Source: Mytilus edulis (taxonomy: Eukaryota > Mollusca > Bivalvia > Mytilida > Mytilidae). Taken from it: a stretch of DNA of 64,000 bases. The position numbers and the translations under genes were made by a program. Under the pieces are notes generated by a model. It did not search any database. It was not told where the DNA came from and saw nothing but the letters and a program-made list of their open reading frames with translations. This document shows, in pieces, positions 12,331 to 25,225 of the stretch. Positions within the stretch are counted from its first letter, which is position 1, and the number at the start of each line of letters is the position of its first letter. The DNA lies in NCBI RefSeq assembly GCF_963676685.1, contig NC_092349.1:79310604-79374603 (forward strand). The letters are read 5' to 3'.

Positions 12331-12439
12331 CTTGTCATCAAGAGATGTCGGAACGACCAATCAAACCTAAATTACAACCTATTGCTGGTCTATAAAGCTC
12401 AAATGGCGATATTTTAGTGAACGATAGCAGAGATGACAC

Positions 12440-12715
12440 AGATGTGTCAATATATATAGGAAGATGTTTTATGAGTGCCAATGAGACAACTCTCCATCAA
12501 CGTAAAAATCTATAAAAGTAAACCATTATAGGCCAAGGTACGGCCTTCAATACGGAGCCTTGGCTCACACTGAACAGCACGCTATAAAGGGCCCAAAAAA
12601 TACTAATGTTAAGCCATTTAAACGGGAAAACCAACGGTCTAATCTGTATAAAACGAGAAGCATGTTGAACGTTAGAGCAAATGGATAAATACATTCAGAC
12701 AAACATAATTTTGGG
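12440..12715 (-). repeat. SINE-like dispersed repeat copy
   Basis: It starts ggaagatgttttatgagtgc and continues caatgagacaactctcc, tacggccttcaatacggag, ctataaagggcccaaaa, aaacgggaaaaccaacgg. The same order appears at 33150-33375 and 54673-55000 and, in the opposite orientation, at 34470-34855, 37735-38050 and 44820-45250. Confidence 0.75.
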
Positions 12716-14079
12716 AGTTTTTTTATATATTTTATGTGAAAATGACAATAAAAATGATGGTCGTAGTGTGAACGTAGTAAGATCGTGAGAAGAGCGTGAT
12801 GAGGACGGCAAGGGCGTGCTAGAATCGTACCATGGTCGTGAACAGCGTGGTAAAGTCGTAGTGGAAGCGTAGTTGGGTCGCGGTGAGAACGTGATGGTCG
12901 TAGTAAGGTCGTGATAACGTCGCTGTGAGATCGTAGCGCAATCTCTCCGAATAGAATCACGCTTTCGCTACGCTCTCGCTACGATTGTACAGCGACCTTT
13001 GCGATCTTACTACGATCTTAGAGCGCTCTCACTACGCTTCTACTACGACCTTATTTCGCCACGACCGCACCACGATTGTTTTGAACATGTTCAAAGTTGG
13101 CCACGCTCTTCACGATCTTGAAGACCTCACCACGACCGTGGTACGACCTTACTGCGACCTACACGATCGTACCACGATCATCGAAATTTGCATTTTTTTC
13201 ACAGATCGTAGTGCGATCGTGGCCTAGTGGGACTGGGGTATTAGCCAAATGGTTTCAAAATTCAGACATACAAAAAAAGTCATGTAATTTAAAAGTTTAC
13301 AAAGTGTGTGATATTTATCGAAGGTACACGCGGTACTCATTTATTTTGAACATCATTTATTCGAAAGTTACACAATAACTTATCAAGAACATGCTAGACA
13401 GAAGTATAAATTTTTCATTGAATGCTTTTCATTGCCAGCAAAAATGCATAGCCTGAACCAATTAAATTCTTCACGGCCATAAACACGTGTGGAAAAGATA
13501 ATCACACGCTGCAGTATAGTATAAAACTTCCATGATTAAAGAGGGGGGGCAAGGGGTTTAACTGTTATGCTGTTATGGGGCAATTTTATTCTTTGTTATC
13601 TGTTATTTTGAAAATATATTTGCTGTTAGCTGTTATTGTCTTATTCATTGTTAGCTGTTATTGGGCTTTTAGTTTTTTTGTTATCTGTTATTGTGATAAT
13701 GTATTTGCTGTTAACTGTTATTGAAAATTGGAATGTTAACATTTTTTTGAGAGCCAATATTCCGTAGAAATTGAAGATCATTGGACATTGGGGTCTACCA
13801 CTAGTAATATGTTGTTCACGTATTCGGAGAAGGATTCCATTAACATATACCCATTACAGAAGTGAGGTCAAGGACAATTACAGTATATTTTATGATTATC
13901 CTTTGTAATAAATTCCATTTTTGTTGGAACATGTATTTAGTATTATCTTATTTTTTGGTATGAGGATAAATTTCCTTGTTTCCCGTACCAGAACAATTTT
14001 TAATATGACAAAAAGGAAAACATATATGGCCAGGAATATCTGACAAGAATCTCAATTAAGGACTAGGTCCTTACAACCA

Positions 14080-14655
14080 GTTAACCTTTTATATAATTTG
14101 GTACATTGACTCAGCTTTGATTTTTTTCAAAGCAGAACCAAACACATTGTACAATGAAAGTTCCAACCATGTACTGGGTCCCGAAGCAGCATATAGCTCA
14201 TTACAAACAAAGATTTATTTCGTCTTCAAGCCATTGCTCCCCTACTAAACTATGTATTCTACTTACTAGTACACTTAGTCCAATCAATAGCCTGATAAAA
14301 AATTGTTCAAATTGAGCCTTTGAAAATAATGGAATAAATTACTTTTGGAGTGTTAAAATTGGTTCGATGTACTTGATAAATTGCATGCTTATAATTGGTG
14401 CTTTTGATTTTTCAACCCTATATACTGAACACTTTGCCTCATAGTCTTATGAAGAAAAATTCACACACCTCATTAAATAGGCATTTAGAAAAAGTCAGAA
14501 TGCGAATATATATATTCAAACTCTTTTAGGTCATTTTTAGTATCAACAAACACAAGAACTATGTGAATTGAATACCATAACAGCCCTTGGATTTTTACTA
14601 GATATCATTTTTGTCTCTTTGACATATTCCTCATTTCCATTCTCAATTTTATTAC
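14080..14655 (+). pseudogene. Second relic of the same reverse-transcriptase family
   Basis: 14129-14608 closely parallels 22181-22690 (Y/W-LPK, RFISSSSHC, the FDFSTLY region) with stops and gaps. It then jumps straight to the family 3' terminus (tttgacatattcctcatttcc...) at 14610-14655, so the YLDD half and most of the 3' tail are deleted. Confidence 0.75.
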
Positions 14656-14809
14656 ACACTATTTAAATTACAAGCATGTGTGAGTTTCTATAACTGTATA
14701 AAAATAAATGCTGAAAAAAAGTATTATATGACAAACAAACAGCTACGCCATGAGCGCATGATACGCCCGTCGCCCTTTTTGAAATATTCGATAACTTCTA
14801 TATGTCATA

Positions 14810-15400
14810 TCAGATATTTATAAAAATTGAAAGGGAGCTTCAGTCAATATATATAAACTATACACCAAAGTTTCATGCGAACTGCTGAAAACATTTTTGA
14901 CCGAAAACTGGAAAATACCACCCCTTTTAATAAATAAAACCCCTTCACTCAATAACATAAAATCTAAAATTAATGAAAATAGAAAGAGCGCTTACAGTAA
15001 TAGCTATAAACAATTCAGCAAAGTTTCATAAGAACTGCTGAAAACGTTTTTGTGTTAATGTCCGAAAACTGGAAAATTCCCCCTTTTTAATTAACAAAAC
15101 CCCTTAACTCGGAAACGTAAAATCTAAAATTTATAAAAATTGAAAGGGAGCTCATGTCAATAGATAGTAACAATTCACCAAAATTCCTAGCAAATTTGTG
15201 AAAGGATTTTTGAGACATTATCAGAAAACTGAAGAAAAAAAAACACCATTTTTATTGAATAAAACCCCATTACTCAGAAACTTATTATCTGATATTTATG
15301 AAATACGAAGGGGTGCTCACGTCAATAGATATAAACAATTTCCAAAAGTTTTATGCAAATTGGTTAAAGAGTGTTGGAGTTAATATTCGACATGTTGACG
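14810..15400 (+). repeat. Tandem repeat, unit about 155-165 bp, four copies
   Basis: The block gaaagggagcttcagtcaat...ataaacaattcaccaaagtt...gctgaaaacattttt...gaaaactggaaaat...ataaaaccccttcactc recurs starting near 14820, 14975, 15135 and 15299 with substantial drift. Confidence 0.7.
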
Positions 15401-16878
15401 ACAGGCGGACAACAGTATTCCATAATACGTCCTGTGAACGAGCGTATAAAAATATATTGTGTAGTAAACACATTCTAGATACATAATTTTAAAAACATGT
15501 TCATAGAAAATGGAATTACAAAGGATTATACCCGTTATAAGAAATACTGGATTTGTCAAGGACCCGACTTATTTTAATATTTCATTTACTGTTATCTGTT
15601 TTTGTCCATTTTAATTCCTTGTTATCTGTTATGATCCAAATCAATTTGCTGTTTTGCTGTTATTGGGACCCCCCTTGCCCCCCCCCCATTAAACCAACCC
15701 TGTTTGGCTTCACTCTTGATCGTTTTCTTTTTATCTGATTCTCAATGATTGAACTAGGTTTTAGACCTTTAATTACGTTTGACCTTGAGTATCTTCAAAG
15801 AGACATTAACTGTTTTTATCACTATTTTGTGCATTTTTCGTTTGATCTTTTTTTTTTGTGATAACTTTTCATATCATGCTATTCGCCCGAGATGGAAAAC
15901 TATCACTAGAAACTATGGTGGCGTTGCTAATGTGATTGACATGAAATGGACAACGTCGTCATACGTAAAATAGCGATAAACATATTATCATTGGTCATCT
16001 CAACTCGATTGCTTTTCTTGCTTCTGCTGTACCGGATCAAGCGAGGAAATCAATCTCGTTGAGATGATCAACGATAATACATACATATCCACACCTGGTA
16101 CCGTTCACATAACTACATACATACGCTACACTAGCAAATATGCATCGTACGTACTTATTTAACCCTTCTCGGATATACACATATTGTTAGATGGCTTTTC
16201 ACATGCTACTCTAGCAAAAATGCTTATCAAGAACAATTTACATCTTAAACCACAGTGACTATTAACCAGTAAAAGTCTGAACTGATACCGGCCTGTATCT
16301 GTTCTCGACTGTTTTCAACAAACGTAGTTCTTTCCTCTTTTTGAAGCATCTCGATTTTTATGTACATTCATTTTAGAATTAAAATGTATCTCCGATGAAA
16401 TTGATTGGTATTATTTTTATATATATATAACAATTTTATAAAGACGCCGACACAAAAATGATTTGCAGCTGTTAAATACGCGCATTTTAATTTTTTCTGT
16501 ATCTGGAATATTAGTTTTAATCACAAGTTGCAGGAAATTGAATAATATGTCCACTTTAAATATTTCTCATCCGGTTTCAATTAGATGAAACACAATTCCT
16601 AATTTTCGAATATATGCCAAAACATATTTCTACCCTGAAACTTCACTAAACTTTAAAGAACTGATGACAAAAAAAAAAATCAACAATTCCACCCACGTTA
16701 AAATTATTAGAAGTTAAATTCTCCCTTGCGATGATCGCCAGAACCTTAACTATAATTTCTGCACCAAATTCGTTATTACAAATAAGACAAAACGCAAATG
16801 CAGATTTGGTTGCTAGCAGTTATTTCGATATTTCTCTTGCAAACAATGTTTAGTTGTATTATAATCTAGTATAAATTA

Positions 16879-18472
16879 CAGCCGATTACATTAAGGGTGC
16901 AGGGCCGTAACTAGCCTCTTTTAATATTGAGGCAAAATATATTTCCCGAGCGTAACGAGGCGAATAAATTTTGGCCGGGGGGGGGGGGGTCTGGGGGCCG
17001 CTCAGGACCCCCAGACGCTCTGAGAAAAATAACGCAAAATCGTGCATTTTAAGCGTTTCCAGGACTCTTTCTTACATTGAAACGCAATTAATTTTAAGCT
17101 ATTTCTTTCCACAATATTCTTGTCTCAAAGCAAAAACATAGACTCATTGTAATTTAAGACTTTTAGGTTTTACGGGGACAACATTAAAAGTAGACCGATA
17201 TGTAGGATAAAGCAAACTTGAACCGAAATTCTCATAATCATTATGTCTGTCTGCTCTTGTCTTGTATTGTGCTTAATTCAGACTTTGGTGATTTTTTTAT
17301 GACTAGATTTAAAAATAGTGACTGTGCAGTATTATACTTTAAGTACTAGTACTGGTTAAGTCGACACTAAGGACCATCTTGACCTTGTTTTATGGTATTA
17401 ATGATTCTTTTATTGTTGAAGACCCTCCCTCAACTATCAAGATGAAGAACAGGAAAAAAACTTTGGCCATTGATCATTTGTATTTTTTCTATGCATTGAC
17501 TTTGTGTGAGATAAGGTCCTGTGCACGTTTACTCCATATTCTTTTATTTTCTGTTTAAGGGTCACGACTTCATGCAAGTTTAATCCTTCAATGTAAAAAG
17601 TCATATGGCAATACATTGACGTTTTTTTAAAGATGATTTGATACCGGTAAATTGGTGGTCTTACTTTAATTTAAACCAACGCGCAATTTTACACCAGTAC
17701 TCAAAACCCTCCTTTCTTGCTGGTTGCATTTTACATAGACAAATAGAATCGTATAATATAATCAAAATGAGGATGTTAATTGGATGTATGCCTTTTTGTG
17801 CTTCTTCGTTACATTTGTTGTTTATTCTTAAAATATTTTCTCGTACAATGTCTGGACATCGGTAGACATGCAACATTGCAAAACCATACTTTACAAATGA
17901 AAATCAACACTCTGCAGACTATAGTCATAAAGTAGGACAATAAATTAGCAAAAGACAAACCCGGGACACAGAAGTACAAACAAAAGACCATAAACTTTGA
18001 AAACTAAAAGTAAAATAGAAACATGGATCACGAAAAACATGCAGGGGTGACATCAGAGAGTAATGAGAACTTGCTTCTTGCAAGACACTTTCCGTGAAAA
18101 CAATTCAGGTTGATATGACTTCAGACAATCTTGTTTCAGTTCTTTTTATATATATTTTTTTAATTTCCAACATGAGGCATTTGCCTCATTTGCCTCAATG
18201 TAGTTACGGTCCTGGGGTGTAGGCAAAGGTTATATCTTTGGTTATCTTGCTTGCTAGCTAGCTGAATCTTGACGTCATTATTAGGTTAGGTGATCTGCCC
18301 TCCTTTAAGAGTAGAACAGCACGACAGATAACCAGTATTATATTTGTTTGTAGGACTAGGCTACTTCGGAAGTATACCTCACCTATTTTAAAATGACTTT
18401 ACAGTTCAGCTAGCAAGCAAGCTACCAAAAGATATTACCTTTGCCCACACACTCAATGAAATCGGCTGTATT
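16879..18472. mobile_element. Palindromic element interrupted by a younger TIR element
   Basis: Outer inverted ends (cagccgattacattaaggg at 16879 and its complement at 18455-18472) and inner arms (aaaggttatatctttgg / ccaaaagatattaccttt) match the uninterrupted copy at 53617-53875. A second element occupies 16900-18214. Confidence 0.65.
16900..18214. mobile_element. TIR element (CAGGGCCGTAAC...), 1315 bp, TSD GGGTG
   Basis: Left end CAGGGCCGTAACTAGC and right end complement CAGGACCGTAACTACA, both followed by gaggcaaa-type sequence. GGGTG is duplicated at 16895-16899 and 18215-18219. A G-run and a gtctgggggccgctcaggac hairpin lie at 16977-17013. No full transposase ORF. Confidence 0.75.
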
Positions 18473-19057
18473 AACTATATTCAAATTGACATTTTTATAT
18501 AAAAACCAGGAACCTGTAAATAATGTTTGACGTAACTCCTTGTCCTGTTGGATATTTTTTAAACCTTTAAGCCTACTGGTCTCGAGGCCAATGCAGCAAA
18601 CCTTGGATCTATACCAGTGCCTATACAGAAACAGCCAGTTAATAACACTATATTATTATACATATACAGTTACATGTATATAAATCGAAGCAAATAGATA
18701 ATATAATATAACTTTCTGAGAATGTATTTGTTGTTTGATATATATAATTTTTACTTGATATATTAGGTAAATTATTTAGTGCTTAGTTATCATGCGTGAA
18801 GGTTACACAATAATACAGCATCACTCAGTAAACACATTGCAATGTCATATTCTGACGCAACTGTCACGTATCTGTAACGTTATAAAATATTTTTGGTCGA
18901 TAAAGTATTTAGTTGAATTTTACGCTGTTATAAAAGAGAAACTGTGTTTTCGTCATCAATAATAAATTGCAATACTAAAAAAATAAAAATAAATAAAAAT
19001 GCACTAAGTACTGTATCTGATCAAATTAATCAAGTAATTAAAACGTTGTTGCGACGT

Positions 19058-20022
19058 AAGGGGACGACCATTTGATATTCTGGGCGGGGGGGGGGGGGGG
19101 GGGGGGGGGGGCAGGCGGATTTTGAAAATGAATAATCTTGATTATCACAAAATAAAATGGTTTGTTCTGTGGTAGTTTGAAAATAAATTACCTGACTTGC
19201 AATGAACATGTATTGAAAATAAATAACTCAGCAGGTCTAATCGAAAGTATGAGATGGCTCAGATTCTTCATAAATTCATCTTTTTCCCCAAAAAAAAATC
19301 GGGAAAATTTCCCAAATCTTTTCATAATAAAAGTATAAATATTATTAAAATTTATTTGAAATGTCTGAAAATTGGTTTCATTTAACTTGAGGCATATTTT
19401 CGCAGGAACACTTACACTGAATCTACAATTTGCTTTGAGACACAAATATTGTCAAAAGAACTTATTAAACAGAACTTGCATTTTTCAGATTAAGAAATGG
19501 CCTGGGGAACACCCAGAAAGCATGATTTTGCATCATTTGTTCTATAGCTTCTAAGTTCTTGGGCCTTCAGTGACATCAAAACCCTTCAAAAAGAAAATTT
19601 GCCTCGCTCCGCTCGGCGGAATAATTTTATGTTTACCAATACTTTAAAAAAAAGGCTAAATACAACCAAACTTTAATACGGTGTATGTATGCAATACATG
19701 TATAGTCAGTCAGAATATAGAAGATTAATTTCTGCAGAGGATGTTGATTAATTCTGATTAAATTGTACATAATGACTTGACTATAATACATGTATTATTT
19801 GTAATAAACAAATAATTAAAAAAAAAGTTGTATGTTTTCGAATATAAATATAGTTGTGAAAATAAATAATCAGTCCCTTGCTTTAATGAAAATGAAAAAT
19901 CTTGCTTCAATAGTGCAGAAAATAGATAATCTGTCCTCTTAGTTTACAAAAATAAACAACCGATCCAAAACAAACCCTCCTGCCCCCACCCCACCCCTAG
20001 AATATCAAATGGTCCTCACCTA
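19058..20022. mobile_element. TIR element with G/C-tract ends, about 965 bp
   Basis: gaccatttgatattct appears near the left end (19066-19080) and inverted near the right end (19999-20014), each followed inward by a long G (26 bases at 19086-19111) or C-rich tract. The interior repeats gaaaataaataatc-like phrases. No recognisable protein. Confidence 0.65.
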
Positions 20023-21169
20023 ATCATCGACATATATAGCAAAATATCTTCTTTTACTGTCGTTTTTCTTTTTCTTTTGTTGTACTCAATTTAATTTACA
20101 CTTTTTTCTGTTTTTTTATTTGTAGAACTATATTGAACGATATTGATTAGTTTTAATATACAATGTATATACGCGCATCTGTTTTCAATTATGACCCAGA
20201 TGATGGGTGCCACTGTGACGCGATTGTGGTGAAATTTAGCGCCATTCAGAAAGCCGCGTCTCTATCGAACTGCACGTAGATTCAATGTAAGTAAATTTAT
20301 ACTATTTGTATTGTTTCACTGTTGTTTTTTATCTCTCACTTTTTAGAAAGTTTCTATTATATAGGAACAGAATAATATATACATAATACAACAAGGTAAA
20401 CATTTATCTACTATTCATGCTATATATTGTTGACAAAAGAAAAATAAACAATTCAAAACTGAACCAAATATTAAATTTATCTGACCTACTTATATCTATA
20501 TATACATGTATATATCTCACCACTGTTCTGGTTTTACACATCTGCAGAAAATGCAACACGTGTCTAAAATCGTTTTAAAAAATAAGAATTTAATTGAATA
20601 TGTTGTACATAACATGACATAATATATCTTGCTTTACATATCAATGTATATATTATAATTTGGTTAGTGTAACACACAACATGTATTAATTAACTTTTGT
20701 AAAATTCGTCTGCAGAAACCCCACACACGTGCAGCTAATTTGATTTTAATTGAGGTCAGGATAGCAAGCTATCATATTCAAACTGGACCCCTGCTGTAGT
20801 TTCAATCTTGTGTCGAAGTAACAATCAAGATCAAGAGGTTGCCAGTTTAATATTATAAACAGACACAATGATGGCATACGTTGAAAATAACTACAGTGTA
20901 TTCACAAGATAGTTTGTCTTGTTATACATCATAAGCCAACCTCCAACCTGTCTTTTTTTTTAAACTAAAATCAACATTATATTTCTTGCAAGGGACAATA
21001 TTATTTTATGTAAAACGTTATTTAGTCGTACATTTATTGATCATATTTTAAACAGTTATATTTTGGCAGTGGATATTTTGCGAGCAAAACAGTAATTATG
21101 ACATTTAAAGTGAGCTATAAATAGCATAATTCAATAACCCCAATTTGCATGTTCTTTGTAACGTTCTCA
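20023..21169. other. Intergenic DNA with one CpG-rich block
   Basis: Mostly featureless AT-rich sequence. 20170-20290 is locally rich in CpG (acgcgcatc, gacgcgattg, gccgcgtctc) and ends caatgtaagt, a possible splice donor, so an untranslated first exon or promoter is conceivable. No coding frame is evident. Confidence 0.25.
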
Positions 21170-21299
21170 CGGTCGTAGAACAAATCGCAATCAAAGAAAA
21201 TTTCGGGCCAATCATACCAATATTTCGGACCTAATTTCTATATCAAAAAACAACGGCAGACATTATCTGTTAACAAAACTCTGTTCGTTACAGGTTAAT

Positions 21300-22865
21300 A
21301 AGTTAAATAAAATTTTGGAGGATTGCAACACAATTTCATATAGCAGTCCTAAGTATGAAATTGTTCAAATTATTATGGCATATTGTTATTCTAAATTATT
21401 TCCCAAAATTAATCGCCCTGAAGATCATAAAAAACATTTTATTGAAATTAAGTATGTCAATAAAGGCTTTGATTTTGTAAATATTGCCGGTATATTTAAC
21501 GACCATTCTGTTAAAGAACAAATTCCTGGATATTTTGACAATACTGAGCTACCTCTTATTTGTTATATTTACAAGAAATCTACCCGGAAATTTGTGTTTA
21601 ATTATAGTCAATTGTGTAAAGATGTTAATATCAGTGAAAATACACCTACTTCATGTAATTGCAGTAATTCCGAATATATTTATGGCCCCATTTCCCATGT
21701 TATAACAGGAGATCTTAACATCGTTCAAGACCGAGAGTTAAAATCATTCCTCAGTAAAGGACCTAAATATCGTCCCCCGTCAATTATTAATTGGAATGAG
21801 TGTCGTAATATCATCCACGACTCACTCCATACTTACTGTATGAAATGGATAAAACGGGAAAAAGCTGACAAAAAATCTTTGGACTCTTTTTTTAATTCAG
21901 TAATGAAGATAGTTGATATACGTATTCAACATTTTAAAGAACATTTTACTATAAACAATTACAACAATAAACCTATTTCTCGTATCAAACTGTGACAAAC
22001 ATAAACTAAAAGAACTAGCCAAGGAATTTGTTTTTGTCCCGGCAGATAAAGCTGCTAATAATATTATTATTGTTTGACGTAAATTTTACATTGAGGTTCT
22101 GAAAAAGGAAATCACCAATTCACCAACATTCCAACTGACTCCATTTTCAGAAAACGAAATCTGTAACAAACATAAACTTTTAGGCACCGCTTTACAAGCA
22201 GAGCCAAATACAATGAAAGTCCCAACTATGTATTGGCTTCCGAAGCTACACAAGACCCCTTACAAATATAGATTTATTTCGTCTTCAAGCCATTGTTCAA
22301 CTACTAAATTGTCTATTTCTTCTTACCAGCACACTTGGTACAATTAAAAACCTGATAATAAATTGTTCAAATAAGGCCTTCGAAAATAGTGGAATAAATT
22401 ACTTTTGGAGTGTCAAGAACTCGTTGGAAGTACTTGATAAATTGCATGCTTATATTGGTGATTTTGAATCTGTTCAAAGTTTTGATTTTTCTACCCTGTA
22501 TACCACATTGCCTCACATTCTCATTAAGACAAAATTCACACACCTAATTAAATGGGCATTCAAAAAATCAGAATGTGAATATATATGTTCAAACTCTTTT
22601 AGGTCATTTTTTAGTAGCAATATAAACAAAAAAACTATGTTAATTGGACATGCTTTGATACTATATATGCCCTTGAATTTTTACTAGATAACATTTTTGT
22701 TCGCTTTGGGGATTCCGTATATCGTCAGATTATCGGAATTCCAATGGGGACTAACTGTGCACCACTTATTGCGGACCTGTTTTTGTATTGTTATGAGTTA
22801 CAATTTATGACAAAAATAAGCAAAGACCCATCGAAACAACATCTGATAAAGAAATTTAATAATAC
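21300..22865 (+). pseudogene. Reverse-transcriptase pseudogene, 5' segment
   Basis: An open stretch 21315-21995 encodes the N-terminal region (ITGDLNIVQDRELKSFLSKG, KYRPP, then SLHTYCMKWIKREKADKKSL). After a frameshift at about 21993 comes FVFVPADKAANNIIIV, a stop near 22077, WLPKLHKTP, another break near 22345, then FDFSTLYTTLP (22478 onward) and, in a further frame, GIPMGTNCAPLIADLF near 22733-22785. At least three breaks make it non-functional. Confidence 0.8.
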
Positions 22866-23881
22866 TGTAACGATAACCGAGCGGTCAGGCTTTGGTGTTA
22901 ACTGTAAATATTGGAACTCTTAGTGTGTTGCTATAAGAATGGAATATATGAACTAAAGTTATAACTGGCGACTCTTCTTTGGTAACGTGGTTCTCTGGTA
23001 TCGTGGTATTCGGGTAGATCTACAGTTGGTTCTGTATAGGTTTTGTGGTACGTTGTGGTATTCTGATAGATCTTAGTTTGGTTCCGTTTAGGTTTTTGTA
23101 AGAATAACAAACTCGTCGAATAAAAATCAACTTGTATTTACGTGCAATAAATATCAGCAATTCGTACACATAATAAATAACTTAAGTAGCAGTATTCTAG
23201 TTTAACAAATAAATACCTTACTTTTATATTAGAATATCGTAAAGAAAAATGGATAGCGGAACTATAATACATAAATACCTAGAAAGTTTACGAACAAGAT
23301 AGTTTGGTAATCGGCAAATGGTAACGGAAATTCAATGTCAAAAGATAACGTTTCTCTCGAGAAGTAATTCTCTAAATACAACTTGTTATGGAACTAACAA
23401 GTCCTAACAAGCCAACATTATACGGAAATAGTCTGGTTATTACTGGTTATTTAATCGCTTGGAATTAGCGTGTGTCACTTGCCCAGGGTAAAGTCGTACT
23501 GAGCTTTCACCTTTCTCTCCTCAGTATTTATACTTCGGTAAACCATTACCAAAATGGTTTACCATTTACCGAAATGGTTTACCATTTACCATTTAGGTAA
23601 AATACCTAAATTACCAAAACCGGAATTGGTAATTACCAAAATAATGTTCGGAACGATTGGTAAACGTTTATGTACTTCATTTGACATGAACAATCGAGGG
23701 GAGTTCCGAATATAAATTCAAAACATGGACGTTAAGAATAATAAAAAGTTAACAATGTTTACACAAAGTTGTACAAGAAATATAAAATAAAAACAGTCAA
23801 TAAACGGTAAGGTTTTAACAACATCATCACACAATTTTAGGGAAAACAAGTTCCATTTCAAAGAACCCCCATTTTGTTACA
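22866..23881 (-). repeat. 3' LTR (minus-strand sense) of the gag-only element
   Basis: It is 1016 bp with inverted ends TGTAAC/GTTACA. Positions 23538-23645 hold a cluster of nested ggtaaacc / ccatttacc motifs able to form hairpins. A TATAAAT on the minus strand (23526-23532) is a candidate LTR core promoter. Confidence 0.92.
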
Positions 23882-23895
23882 CTCTCCCCACCTTT
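23882..23895 (-). other. Polypurine tract of the LTR element
   Basis: On the minus strand AAAGGTGGGGAGAG abuts the 3' LTR exactly, as required for plus-strand priming. Confidence 0.8.
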
Positions 23896-24119
23896 GAAAA
23901 ATAATGTTTGCCCTCAAACATGAATAGCCATTCCCTAAAATTTAAAACAAGTTCTCCAATATTTTTCATTAAAATATTCTATAGCATACATATTCAAAAT
24001 TATAAAACAATATTTGATCAAATATAAATACAATCTTCTGAGTGTACATTGTTCATTTTCATCTTCCCGCAAAGTTGAAGCTTCCGCACAGTTCTTTATG
24101 ATCTTTTAATTTTGTAAAT

Positions 24120-24480
24120 GTTCATATAGCACCAACATTTCTTCTTCACATGACGATTGTTCATAAAACACGAGTTCTGTTTATTTTAACAAATGTTTAT
24201 AGAACACAGACATATCTTCTTCACTTGACAAATGTTCATAAAACACCAACACATCTTCTTCTCATTACGAAAGTTCATAAAATACGAGTTCTGCTTATTT
24301 TTAACAAATGTTTATATAGAGTACTGACAAATCTTCTTCACTTGACGTTCTAGACGAATGTTCATTAAACAGCAACACTTCTTCTTCTCGTTATGCATGT
24401 TCTCGCATCAGAAATACTATGATGATTCTGTGTATTCTGACAAATGTTTATAGAGCACCATCAAATATTCTCTGCGGGAC
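24120..24480. repeat. Degenerate tandem repeat inside the LTR element
   Basis: Units built from aaatgttcataaaacac... and ...cttcttcacttgacg recur with drift about 50-60 bp apart in the stretch where pol would be expected. No coding remnant is recognisable here. Confidence 0.5.
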
Positions 24481-25225
24481 GAATGATCATATTGCGCTAT
24501 TTACAAATAATTTTCCTGAAAACAAATTACATATTACACAACAATCATCAAATGTACACAATATCAATAAAAATCTGAAATAATATTACATTTAATCTAC
24601 AAAAACTCTTTCCCTTATCCAATAAATACATGGACTTTTATCTATAAAAATCAAACTCAATAATCATTGATACAAGTATATCTATGTCAGCAATAATGAG
24701 ACACGATACCGAGTATTTATCAGACTGTGTTGGTAATACAGCAGTCCCCATCGTCATAACTACGCTTCCATTAGTCATGCAGGGGTATCCCACTACGTGT
24801 ATTGGTTAACACTGTCTTCACAATCTTGGACATGGTATTATTCATGGATGAATAATAAATAATAAAAAAACTACCCACATACAATGGACCTGGTATCAAT
24901 CAAACAATTTAATTCTATGTCAAAAACATACCATTGACAATTACATATCAACTATCAGAATATATTTATCTGACTCAATTTTTCAAAATTATTGGACTCT
25001 CCTATAAATCATAATTAGTCTCAGCTAAAACTTGGTACTCAGTTTCAGTAACTAATAGTTTCCCCGACCAGTCATTTGGTCTACCACTTTTATTTCTTGG
25101 AATTAAAAATTGTTATTTCTGTTATATTAAATTTTTGAAAGACGACCTGAAATGTCATCAAATTGTTCAGACAAATCCCTATCTAAATCAAAATTATTAT
25201 ATATTTATTTACAGCACGGACTGGC

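Larger units (their letters stand above)
11461..13238. mobile_element. Large TIR element filled with a CpG-rich degenerate short repeat
   Basis: It starts CCCCAGTCCCACTAG and ends with the reverse complement; the inverted match runs about 28 bp with one difference. Left (11461-11830) and right (12755-13215) arms consist of drifting 11-13-bp motifs such as ctacgatcttac and cacgttctcac, in both orientations. 11898-11968 reads as the start of an Arg/Gly-rich protein (MPPKSTRTRGRGGRG, then a stop). The middle (11968-12715) is occupied by other repeats in reverse orientation. I found no convincing target duplication. Confidence 0.65.
13537..15693. mobile_element. TIR-bounded block with ctgttat-rich ends
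   Basis: The left end (aaagagggggggcaagggg followed by repeated ctgttat/ctgttattg to 13730) is mirrored at the right (15580-15693: ...gctgttattgggacccccct, tgccccccccccattaaacc). Inside sit the RT relic (14080-14655) and a tandem array of about 155 bp. No transposase is seen. Confidence 0.5.

Noticed and set aside
12565..12960. 131-codon open frame on the - strand
   Set aside because: It translates the CpG-rich short repeat and a SINE-like copy; the apparent SHRSH/RPY repeats come from the repeated DNA.
24150..24353. 67-codon frame with repeated VHKT-type phrases
   Set aside because: It is a translation of the degenerate tandem repeat inside the LTR element.
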